Positions 1 to 5,926 of a stretch of 8,801 nucleotides of DNA are shown piece after piece. This stretch comes from JAVXNW01 sp036645575 (lineage in GTDB: Bacteria; Bacillota; Clostridia; Christensenellales; Aristaeellaceae). The position numbers were made by a program, and so were the translations under genes. Positions within the stretch are counted from its first letter, which is position 1; each line of letters opens with the position of its first letter. The notes beneath the pieces were generated by a model. That model was not told the origin of the DNA and searched no databases. It was given only the letters and a program-made list of their open reading frames with translations. The DNA is taken from the NCBI GenBank assembly GCA_036645575.1, contig JAVXNW010000101.1, positions 1 to 8,801 on the forward strand. Reading direction: 5' to 3'.

Positions 1-1
1 A

Positions 2-376
2 CCGACACCGGAACCCACGCCGGAACCCACGCCCGAACCCACGCCCGAACCCACGCCCGAACCCACGCCGGAACCCACGCCGGAACCGACGCCCGAACCC
101 ACGCCGGAACCGACGCCGGAACCGACGCTTGTGCCGATGCCGACGCCGGATTCGCCGCTGGTGACCGACGAACAGATTCGCTTTAAGCTGTATGAACTGG
201 CGTATCTGCTGGATCCGGCGGACATTTCCGGATACCAAGCCGCGCTGACCCAGTACCAGATCGACATGGGGCTTGAACCCACCGGTTACGCGGACGCGGC
301 GACCACGACGTCGCTGCTCGGCTCGCCCGACGGCGTCTTGCCAGAGGACGGGCAGCCGCCAGAGAACCCGAGCTGA
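2..376 (+). CDS. C-terminal part of a Pro-rich, PG-binding-like cell-envelope protein (5' end outside window)
   Basis: The reading frame is open from the left edge, so only the last 124 residues are seen; the GTG at 131 lies inside this frame and is unlikely to be the start. Visible residues 3-42 are ten Pro-Glu-Pro-Thr units, a typical extended linker of secreted or wall-associated proteins. The next ~55 residues (from VTDEQIRF to TSLLG) resemble a peptidoglycan_binding_1 three-helix fold: a first amphipathic helix, then AALTQYQIDMGLEPTGYADA, which matches the usual 'fQ...gL...G..d..T...L' pattern. It is degenerate, and a short Pro/Glu-rich tail ends at TGA. A role in binding or sitting in the cell wall is inferred; no catalytic domain is in view. 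A GC-rich hairpin follows the stop. Confidence 0.7.
   Translation, partial: PTPEPTPEPTPEPTPEPTPEPTPEPTPEPTPEPTPEPTPEPTLVPMPTPDSPLVTDEQIRFKLYELAYLLDPADISGYQAALTQYQIDMGLEPTGYADAATTTSLLGSPDGVLPEDGQPPENPS
8..127 (+). repeat. Ten tandem 12-bp units encoding (Pro-Glu-Pro-Thr)10
   Basis: Ten consecutive in-frame 12-bp units read Pro-Glu-Pro-Thr. They differ only at the third base of the Pro codons (CCG or CCC); Glu is always GAA and Thr always ACG. Three versions occur in the order A A B B B A C B C C (A = ccg-gaa-ccc-acg, B = ccc-gaa-ccc-acg, C = ccg-gaa-ccg-acg). The unit length preserves frame, so copy number can change by slippage without breaking the gene. The array may extend beyond the left edge, since the preceding codons are also Pro-Thr. 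Confidence 0.95.
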
Positions 377-393
377 TCCCATCCACCCAACGA

Positions 394-431
394 CCCGGCC
401 CCTCAAGCGGGGGGCCGGGCATGGCTGTTTT
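394..431 (+). terminator. Probable intrinsic terminator of the upstream partial gene
   Basis: A perfect 9-bp GC stem (394-402 with 411-419) closes an 8-nt loop about 17 bases after the stop codon. The only T-run downstream is TTTT at 428-431, about 8 nt away, so termination may be incomplete. No obvious promoter is seen between this hairpin and the next gene at 456, so read-through into it is possible. Confidence 0.55.
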
Positions 432-455
432 CGGTCAAGAGGGGAGTAAAGAGGC

Positions 456-2012
456 ATGAAATCGAACCTAAACAAGGCGCTCAAGTGGGTGACCAAGTGG
501 CTGACGAGCCGGCTGGTGATCACGGCGATCCTGATTCTGGGGCAAGTCGTCTGGATGCTCCTGTTCTTTTTTCAACTGCTTGACCACATCTCTTGGCTGG
601 GTGTGGTGGTCACCATATTGAGCGCGATGCTCGCGCTGTTTGTGATCAACCGGGATGAAAACCCGGCGTACAAACTCAGCTGGGTGATGGTGATCACGTT
701 GCTTCCGGTGCTGGGCGGGCCGCTGTACCTGCTCTTTGGCAACAAGCGCCCTGCGCGCGCGATGCGCACGAAGATCGCCAACGAGCGCGTGCGCACGTGG
801 CCGCTGCTCAAGCAGACGCCCGCCCCGATGGCGAAAATACAGGCGCAGAACCCGCGCGTGGCGGGCATTTCGCGCTACATTTCGAACTTTGCGCCCTATC
901 CGGTCTGGGAAAATTCGCAGACGAAGTACTATCCCGTGGGCGACGAGATGTACCTTGACATGCTGGAGGACTTGAAGACGGCCGAGCACTACATCTTCCT
1001 CGAGTACTTTATCATCGAGGACGGCGTCATGTGGCAGAGCATACTGGACATCCTGACGGAAAAGGCCGCGCAGGGCGTCGATGTGCGCCTGATGTACGAC
1101 GACATGGGCAGCGTCACGCTGCTGCCCGCCAACTACACCCAGCAGATGGAGGCGCTTGGCATCAAGTGCATGGCCTTTAACCGCTTTATCCCGCTGGTGT
1201 CGGTGGTGATGAACAACCGCGACCACCGCAAGATTCTGGTGATCGACGGGCATACCGGCTACACGGGCGGCATCAACTTGGCCGACGAGTACATCAACCA
1301 GAAACTGCGCCACGGGCACTGGAAGGACACCGGGCTGCGCGTTCATGGCGACGCGGTGTGGAACTTCACGGTGATGTTTCTTGAGATGTGGAATACCTTC
1401 CGCATGACCGATCCCGACTACGTGCCCTTCCATCCGCATGGGAACCACCCCGAGGCGTTTGAGTCGGACGGCTTTGTTCAGCCCTTTGGCGATTCGCCGC
1501 TGGACAACGAGCCGATGTCCCAAAACGTCTACATCGAGCTGCTCTCCCTGGCGCACGACTATGTCTACATCTATACGCCCTATCTGGTCATCGACTACGC
1601 CATGCAGACCGCCCTTGCCATGGCGGCCAAGCGCGGGGTCAACGTGTGCCTCATGACGCCCGGCATCCCGGACAAGAAGATCATCTATCAGGTCACGCGC
1701 TCGCACTACCCGGCGCTGATCAAGGCGGGCGTGCACGTCTACGAATACACGCCCGGGTTCCTGCACGCCAAGGCCTTTGTCGTGGACGACGTGCTCGCGG
1801 TCGTGGGCACCATCAACCTGGACTTCCGCAGCCTCTATTTGCACTTCGAGTGCGGCGCGTTCCTGTACGGCTGTCAGTCGATCAAGGCGCTGCGCGACGA
1901 CGCGCTCGAAACCATCGCCAAGTGCCGATCGGTTTCGCTCGCCGACTGCCGCCCCGGCCTCTGGGGCAGCATTTCAAACGCCTTCCTGCGCATCTTCGCG
2001 CCGCTCATGTAG
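456..2012 (+). CDS. cls: Cardiolipin synthase (phospholipase D superfamily)
   Basis: This membrane enzyme joins two phosphatidylglycerol molecules into cardiolipin and releases glycerol. Its 518 residues are close to the usual ~480-520. Hydrophobic segments at about residues 18-42, 46-64 and 74-94 form the membrane-anchoring PLDc_N region, which contains the typical LPVLGGPLYLLFG. Two PLD domains follow, each with a complete HxKx4D motif: H257/K259/D264 (HRKILVID) and H437/K439/D444 (HAKAFVVD). The second leads into GTINLDFRSLYLHFECG, characteristic of bacterial Cls. The ATG start is supported by AGAGGGGAG at 438-446, 9 nt upstream. No promoter is evident in the 79-nt gap before it. A strong hairpin lies 15 bases after the stop. 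Nothing is missing; the family assignment is firm. Confidence 0.96.
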   Translation: MKSNLNKALKWVTKWLTSRLVITAILILGQVVWMLLFFFQLLDHISWLGVVVTILSAMLALFVINRDENPAYKLSWVMVITLLPVLGGPLYLLFGNKRPARAMRTKIANERVRTWPLLKQTPAPMAKIQAQNPRVAGISRYISNFAPYPVWENSQTKYYPVGDEMYLDMLEDLKTAEHYIFLEYFIIEDGVMWQSILDILTEKAAQGVDVRLMYDDMGSVTLLPANYTQQMEALGIKCMAFNRFIPLVSVVMNNRDHRKILVIDGHTGYTGGINLADEYINQKLRHGHWKDTGLRVHGDAVWNFTVMFLEMWNTFRMTDPDYVPFHPHGNHPEAFESDGFVQPFGDSPLDNEPMSQNVYIELLSLAHDYVYIYTPYLVIDYAMQTALAMAAKRGVNVCLMTPGIPDKKIIYQVTRSHYPALIKAGVHVYEYTPGFLHAKAFVVDDVLAVVGTINLDFRSLYLHFECGAFLYGCQSIKALRDDALETIAKCRSVSLADCRPGLWGSISNAFLRIFAPLM

Positions 2013-2026
2013 TAGGATAGGAGGAT

Positions 2027-2072
2027 GACGAACGCGCGGGCGACCCACTTGAGGGTCGCCCGCGCGTTTGTC
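2027..2072. terminator. 20-bp hairpin between convergent genes
   Basis: Arms 2027-2046 and 2053-2072 form a 20-bp stem around the loop ACTTGA. It lies between the stop of the cardiolipin synthase gene (2012) and the stop of the malic enzyme gene (2102, opposite strand), the place for a shared terminator. There is no real U-tract on either side. The single imperfect pair (2030/2069) is a G-U wobble in the plus-strand RNA but a C/A mismatch in the minus-strand RNA, which hints that it mainly serves the plus-strand transcript. Confidence 0.75.
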
Positions 2073-2101
2073 GTATGCGATGGAGGGGTTATGAACCTTC
2101 C

Positions 2102-3277
2102 TTAGATGCGCGCCACGCCCGAATCGCGGGCGGCCTGCGCAACCGCCTTGGCGACCGCGTCCTTGACGCGGGGATCAAACGGCGCGGGGATGATGTACTC
2201 GGGGTTTAGCTCTTCGTCGGAGATGAGGCCGGCCAGCGCGCGCGCGGCGGCGATCTTCATCTCGTCGTTGATGTCGCTTGCGCGCACGTCAAACGTGCCA
2301 CGGAACACGCCCGGGAAGGCCAGCACGTTGTTGACCTGGTTCGGGAAGTCGCTGCGGCCGGTGGCAACCACCTTCGCGCCGCCCGCGATCGCGTCCTCGG
2401 GGAAGATCTCGGGCGTGGGGTTCGCGCACGCAAAGATGATCGCGTCCTTGGCCATGGTCTTGACCATCTCGGTGGTCAGCGTGCCCGGCGCGCTCACGCC
2501 GATAAACACGTCCGCGCCCGCCACGACCTCGGCCAGCGTGCCCGCGCGCTTTTCGCGGTTGGTGATCAGCGCCATCTCTTCCTTGATCGGGTTCATGCCC
2601 TCGGGGCGTCCCTCGTAGATCGCGCCCTTCCGGTCGCACAGCGTGACGTTCTTGAAGTCGTCTGAGAACAACAGCTTCGTGATCGAAATGGCCGCCGCGC
2701 CCGCGCCGTTCACCACCACGCGCACGTCTTCCTTCTTCTTGCCAACGACCTTGAGCGCGTTCACGAGGCCCGCCAGCGTGATGATCGCCGTGCCGTGCTG
2801 GTCGTCGTGGAAGATCGGGATGTCGCACTTCGCCTTGAGCTTTTTCTCGATCTCAAAGCAGCGCGGCGCGGCGATGTCCTCGAGGTTCACGCCGCCAAAG
2901 GAGCCTGACAGCAGGTAAATGGTCTCGACGATCGTGTCCACGTCCTTGGACTTGATGCAAAGCGGGAACGCGTCGACGTCGCCAAACGCCTTAAACAGCA
3001 CGCACTTGCCCTCCATGACCGGCATGCCGGCCTCGGGGCCGATGTCGCCAAGGCCCAGTACGGCGGTTCCGTCGGTCACGACCAGGCACATGTTGCCGCG
3101 GCGGGTGTAGGCGTAGCTGAGGTCTACGTCCTTCTGAATCGCAAGGCAGGGCGCCGCGACGCCCGGGGTGTACGCAAGCGACAGGTCCTCTTTGGTCTTG
3201 ACCGGCACGCGGGTCACCACTTCGATCTTGCCCTTCCATTCCTCATGAAGACGGAGCGACTCTTTTGCATAATCCAT
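2102..3277 (-). CDS. Malic enzyme, short bacterial form (malate to pyruvate, NAD(P)-dependent)
   Basis: It oxidatively decarboxylates (S)-malate to pyruvate and CO2 in the cytoplasm, or runs in reverse. The 391 residues match the short bacterial form, without the C-terminal phosphotransacetylase-like domain of MaeB. The N-terminal malic domain shows Y36 in SLAYTPGVA, K91 in MEGKCVLFKAFGDVDAFPL, the acidic metal site NLEDIAAP (E133/D134) and HDDQHGTA (D158/D159). The Rossmann domain has GAGAAA at 191-196, where many relatives have GAGAAG, and later ANPTPEI (N286) and GRSDFPNQVNN. A GGAGG at 3287-3291, 9 nt before the ATG, fixes the start. It is the second gene of an operon, 26 nt behind the dehydrogenase at 3304-4413. 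NAD versus NADP preference cannot be read safely from the sequence. Confidence 0.95.
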   Translation of the reverse strand: MDYAKESLRLHEEWKGKIEVVTRVPVKTKEDLSLAYTPGVAAPCLAIQKDVDLSYAYTRRGNMCLVVTDGTAVLGLGDIGPEAGMPVMEGKCVLFKAFGDVDAFPLCIKSKDVDTIVETIYLLSGSFGGVNLEDIAAPRCFEIEKKLKAKCDIPIFHDDQHGTAIITLAGLVNALKVVGKKKEDVRVVVNGAGAAAISITKLLFSDDFKNVTLCDRKGAIYEGRPEGMNPIKEEMALITNREKRAGTLAEVVAGADVFIGVSAPGTLTTEMVKTMAKDAIIFACANPTPEIFPEDAIAGGAKVVATGRSDFPNQVNNVLAFPGVFRGTFDVRASDINDEMKIAAARALAGLISDEELNPEYIIPAPFDPRVKDAVAKAVAQAARDSGVARI

Positions 3278-3303
3278 GATCTCATACCTCCAAAATTTTG
3301 TGT

Positions 3304-4413
3304 TTATTGCTCGAAATCAAACGTATAAGGGAGCTTCTTTGCGTTGCGCACGGCGATGATTTCCTTCTGAACCGCGTCGCCGACCGGGACGCCCTTGTCT
3401 TTGCGCGTAAGCCACACGAGGTATTCCTTTTCGCCCGCCGTGTAGATGCGCGCCTCGCCCGGCGCCTTGGTCGATGCGCGCAACTCGCGCAGGATGTCGC
3501 CACAGGTCTTCTCAAAGGACTCAAGGCCCATGAAGAACGCGGGGTTGATCACGAGGAACCAGTGCCCCAGGTGGAACGGCAGCTTCTCGCCCTGCGCCCC
3601 AATGCCGTTGAGCGATTTCAGGAAGTTGCCCGCCTGCAACGCCGCCGACAGCACCTCGACCACCGTCGCGTAGCCGTAGCCCTTGTAGCCCGCCAATTCC
3701 TCGCCAATGCCGCCAACCGGCGCAAGCGCGGCCTTGCCGCTGTTTAGGTCCTTCAGGATCTGCGGCGTGTCGGTCATGGCCTTGCCGTCATGGCCGATGA
3801 CCATGCCCGCCGGCGTGTCCTTGCCCACCCGCGCATAGTACTCGAGCTTGCCGCGCTGGGTAATGGATGTCGCGCAGTCCAGCATGAACGGGAAATCCTC
3901 GTCGGTCGGGAAGCCCACCGTCAAAGGGTTGGTGCCCAGCATATTTTCAACGCCCAGCGTGGGCGCAATCGAGGGGCGCGCGTTGGTGCCGGTCATGCCG
4001 ATCATGCCCGCCTTGGTCGCCATCGTCGCCCAATAGCCGGCGATGCCGTAGTGGGTCGAATTGCGCACCGCGATCATCGACAGGCCGTATTTTGTCGCCT
4101 TTTCAATCGCCATCTCCATGGCCTTGTGGCTGGCCACCATGCCCATGCCGTCGTGCGCGTCGAGCACCGCCGTGGTCACGGTCTCCTTGAGCACCTCGAT
4201 CTCGGTCACCGGGTTTTGAATGCCCGCGACGATGCGGTCGATGTAGATCGGCTTAAAGCGGTTGCAGCCGTGACTCTCAATGCCGCGACGGTCGCTCTCA
4301 AGCAGTACGTCCGCGCAAATCGCCGCGTCCGCCTCCGGCACGCCATAGGCCTTGAACGCGTCGATCAAAAAGCTGTTCATCAGTTCCCAAGCGACATAGG
4401 GCCTTGTTTCCAT
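3304..4413 (-). CDS. Ldh2-family malate/L-lactate-type dehydrogenase
   Basis: This is an NAD(P)-dependent 2-hydroxyacid/2-ketoacid oxidoreductase of the Ldh2/COG2055 fold, unrelated to classical Rossmann LDH/MDH. Its 369 residues are near the family norm. Recognisable blocks are RRGIESHGCNR (H48), NSTHYGIAGYWA (H121, the usual 'NSnHfGaaGyya'), TNARPSIAP, MLGTNPLTVGFP, MLDCATS (D179), GYKGYGYA (245-249) and GHWFLVINP. The family includes malate, lactate, ureidoglycolate, sulfolactate and diketogulonate enzymes, so the exact substrate is not decided by sequence. The malic enzyme gene 26 nt downstream favours malate or lactate. The start is supported by GAGGAGGA at 4421-4428, 7-8 nt upstream. 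It is the first gene of the operon, behind a leader of about 175 nt. Confidence 0.9.
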   Translation of the reverse strand: METRPYVAWELMNSFLIDAFKAYGVPEADAAICADVLLESDRRGIESHGCNRFKPIYIDRIVAGIQNPVTEIEVLKETVTTAVLDAHDGMGMVASHKAMEMAIEKATKYGLSMIAVRNSTHYGIAGYWATMATKAGMIGMTGTNARPSIAPTLGVENMLGTNPLTVGFPTDEDFPFMLDCATSITQRGKLEYYARVGKDTPAGMVIGHDGKAMTDTPQILKDLNSGKAALAPVGGIGEELAGYKGYGYATVVEVLSAALQAGNFLKSLNGIGAQGEKLPFHLGHWFLVINPAFFMGLESFEKTCGDILRELRASTKAPGEARIYTAGEKEYLVWLTRKDKGVPVGDAVQKEIIAVRNAKKLPYTFDFEQ

Positions 4414-4471
4414 GATGATATCCTCCTCATTTACGGGTTGCCTTGCAATGCGGCCGACAGCGCGCTACGCC

Positions 4472-4591
4472 AAAAGAAAAGACAGACGCCGCCACCAAGC
4501 CCACCTTCTGCCGGATCACCCAGCAAAGCGGCAGAACCCAGCGTCAGCTCCATCTCAAAATCTCTGGGAGCAATCGCATATTCACCTGTCT
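4472..4591 (-). ncRNA. Candidate structured leader RNA of the dehydrogenase-malic enzyme operon
   Basis: The predicted transcript starts at about 4588-4590 and can fold into a three-way junction. P1 pairs 4590-4587 with 4484-4481. P2 is a hairpin, GCUCC 4571-4567 with GGAGC 4551-4547. P3 pairs GACGC 4545-4541 with GCGUC 4489-4485, its 3' strand directly continuing that of P1. P4 inside P3 is an 8-bp perfect stem (4536-4529 with 4513-4506) with a 15-nt loop. The closing helix is followed by UUUUCUUUU (4480-4472), so it could end as a small RNA or act as an attenuator. I do not recognise a named riboswitch class. Short helices can arise by chance in GC-rich DNA, and the region could instead be an intergenic repeat. 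Confidence 0.35.
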
Positions 4592-4594
4592 ATC

Positions 4595-4622
4595 ATTATA
4601 CCCATTCCCCCTAAAAAGTCAA
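4595..4622 (-). promoter_or_regulatory. Sigma-A promoter of the dehydrogenase-malic enzyme operon
   Basis: Read on the minus strand, TTGACT (4622-4617) and a perfect TATAAT (4600-4595) are separated by 16 nt. A/T-rich runs lie just upstream (minus-strand AATTTTTTCC and AAAATCC), as in an UP element. The predicted start near 4588-4590 leaves an untranslated leader of about 175 nt before the ATG at 4413. Confidence 0.75.
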
Positions 4623-4668
4623 TGGATTTTGGGAAAAAATTGTCGCGCGCAGTCGGATAACCACCTTC

Positions 4669-4701
4669 GGCAAGCGGTATAGCTTAATGCCCATTTTTTT
4701 T
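4669..4701 (+). terminator. Weak terminator-like hairpin with T8 tract
   Basis: GGCAAGC (4669-4675) can pair with GCT (4082-type arm at 4682-4684) and TGCC (4688-4691) with a TAA bulge and a GGTATA loop. Eight T residues follow at 4694-4701. No plus-strand gene precedes it, so it may block stray transcription into the importer operon. Alternatively the T-tract may simply be the A/T-rich UP element of the promoter at 4713-4742. Confidence 0.3.
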
Positions 4702-4712
4702 AATGAAAACAG

Positions 4713-4742
4713 TTGCACATCGGGCAATATGTGTGATATAAT
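4713..4742 (+). promoter_or_regulatory. Extended -10 promoter of the ABC importer operon
   Basis: A perfect TATAAT (4737-4742) is preceded by TGA, giving an extended -10 element. A weak -35, TTGCAC (4713-4718), lies 18 nt upstream. The A/T-rich stretch 4693-4709 sits where an UP element would. The predicted start near 4749 gives a leader of about 38 nt, which contains a small TCGCC-GTAT-GGCGA hairpin (4757-4770) just ahead of the GGAGG at 4777-4781. Confidence 0.75.
4716..4733. promoter_or_regulatory. Possible operator dyad in the importer promoter spacer
   Basis: CACAT (4716-4720) and ATGTG (4729-4733) form an inverted repeat with an 8-nt centre. It covers the end of the -35 and most of the spacer of the importer promoter, a position at which a repressor would block RNA polymerase. 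It does not look like a Fur box. The arms are only 5 bp, so chance is a real alternative. Confidence 0.25.
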
Positions 4743-4786
4743 AGAAGAAAATTCGTTCGCCGTATGGCGAGATTTCGGAGGCGATC

Positions 4787-5926
4787 ATGAGCGTTGGTAT
4801 CTTCATCACCCATGCGGTCAAGCGCTACGGCGAGAGCACCATCATTCCAGACCTTTCCGTCAGCATCAAAAACGGCGAGCTGTTTACGCTACTCGGCCCG
4901 TCGGGATGCGGAAAGACCACCTTGCTGCGCATGATTGCGGGGTTTAACACCATCGAGGGCGGCGACTTCTATTTTGACGACAAGCGCATCAACGACATCG
5001 ATCCCGGCAAGCGCAATATCGGCATGGTGTTTCAGAATTACGCGATCTTCCCGCACCTGTCGGTTCGCAAAAACGTCGCCTTTGGCCTTAAAAACCGCAA
5101 GCTGCCCAAGGAGACGATCCGCCGGGAAACCGACGCGTTTTTGAAGCTGGTCAAGATCGAGGACTACGCCGAGCGCATGCCCGAGCGGCTGTCGGGCGGG
5201 CAGCAACAGCGCGTGGCGCTGGCGCGCGCGCTGGTCATTCGCCCGGACGTACTGCTGATGGACGAGCCGCTGTCAAACCTTGACGCAAAGCTGCGCGTGG
5301 AGATGCGCACGGTCATCAAGCACATTCAAAAGGACGTCGTCATCACCACCGTCTACGTCACCCACGACCAGGAGGAGGCCATGGCGATCTCCGACCGCAT
5401 CGCGGTCATGAACCAGGGCAAGATCCAGCACATCGGGACGCCCAAGGACATCTACCAGCGCCCGGCGAACCTGTTCGTCGCGACGTTTATCGGAAAATCC
5501 AACGTCCTTTCCGGCCGCACCGTCATGGAGGACGGGCAGTGCTACGTCGAGTTCATGAGCGGGTACAAGGTGCGCGCGACCGGCATTCGGCCGGAATACG
5601 ACCAGGACGCCGAGGTGCTGATCTCGGCGCGCCCGGAGGAATTGATCCTGCGCCCGGCAAACGCGGCGCCGGTCAGCAAAAAAGACGGCATTCACGCGCT
5701 GATTGACGACAGCGTATTCTTAGGCCTCAACACCCACTACTTCGTGACCCTCGAGAGCGGCGAAAAGGCCGAGATCATTCAGGAATCCCAGATCGACTCC
5801 ATCCTGCCGCCGGGCACGCCCATCGTGCTCACGGTCAACTGCGAGAAGTTCAACCTCTTTTCGGCCGCGACCAAGCAAAGCCTGATGAGCGGGGTCGTCA
5901 ACGAAATGGAGGTGCCCGCCAAGTGA
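4787..5926 (+). CDS. ABC importer ATPase, FbpC/PotA/AfuC-like
   Basis: This is the cytoplasmic motor subunit that hydrolyses ATP to drive solute uptake through the permease encoded next. In its 379 residues the ATPase domain is complete: Walker A GPSGCGKTT (37-45), Q-loop Q83 in VFQNYAIFPH, signature LSGGQQQR (135-142), Walker B VLLMDE (155-160), D-loop SNLD (163-166) and switch H193 in YVTHDQEEAMA. Residues ~235-355 form a TOBE-type domain (GKSNVL..., SARPEELILRP, VFLGLNTHY), as in ATPases for iron, polyamines, phosphonates and sugar phosphates. The ATG follows GGAGG (4777-4781) by 5 nt and a promoter at 4713-4742. The gene is first in the operon, and its TGA overlaps the GTG start of the permease. 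The class is firm; the substrate is not. Confidence 0.95.
   Translation: MSVGIFITHAVKRYGESTIIPDLSVSIKNGELFTLLGPSGCGKTTLLRMIAGFNTIEGGDFYFDDKRINDIDPGKRNIGMVFQNYAIFPHLSVRKNVAFGLKNRKLPKETIRRETDAFLKLVKIEDYAERMPERLSGGQQQRVALARALVIRPDVLLMDEPLSNLDAKLRVEMRTVIKHIQKDVVITTVYVTHDQEEAMAISDRIAVMNQGKIQHIGTPKDIYQRPANLFVATFIGKSNVLSGRTVMEDGQCYVEFMSGYKVRATGIRPEYDQDAEVLISARPEELILRPANAAPVSKKDGIHALIDDSVFLGLNTHYFVTLESGEKAEIIQESQIDSILPPGTPIVLTVNCEKFNLFSAATKQSLMSGVVNEMEVPAK

Noticed and set aside
131..376. Separate 81-codon gene starting at GTG 131
   Set aside because: The same frame is open to the left edge and encodes the Pro-Glu-Pro-Thr array, so this is the end of a longer gene; no ribosome site precedes the GTG.
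468..1844. Long minus-strand open frame (458 codons) opposite the cardiolipin synthase gene
   Set aside because: The plus-strand protein has full HKD motifs and a good ribosome site. The antisense frame reads as a His/Val/Asp/Arg-rich low-complexity product typical of GC-rich shadow frames.
2025..2105. Short plus-strand frame (26 codons) starting with ATG directly after AGGAGG at the end of the cardiolipin synthase gene
   Set aside because: The Shine-Dalgarno abuts the ATG with no spacing, and the frame is made almost entirely of the 20-bp terminator hairpin.
3790..4614. Plus-strand open frame (274 codons) over the dehydrogenase gene and its leader
   Set aside because: It lies antisense to a clear Ldh2-family gene. 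Its product is a compositional shadow (many His, Arg, Ala) with no motif.
4700..4786. Fur box or iron-responsive operator before the importer
   Set aside because: No sequence resembling the GATAATGATAATCATTATC consensus is seen; the only dyad is CACAT-N8-ATGTG.
4687..4947. Plus-strand open frame (86 codons) overlapping the start of the ATPase gene
   Set aside because: It begins upstream of the predicted transcription start, has no ribosome site, and runs out of frame through Walker A of the real ATPase.
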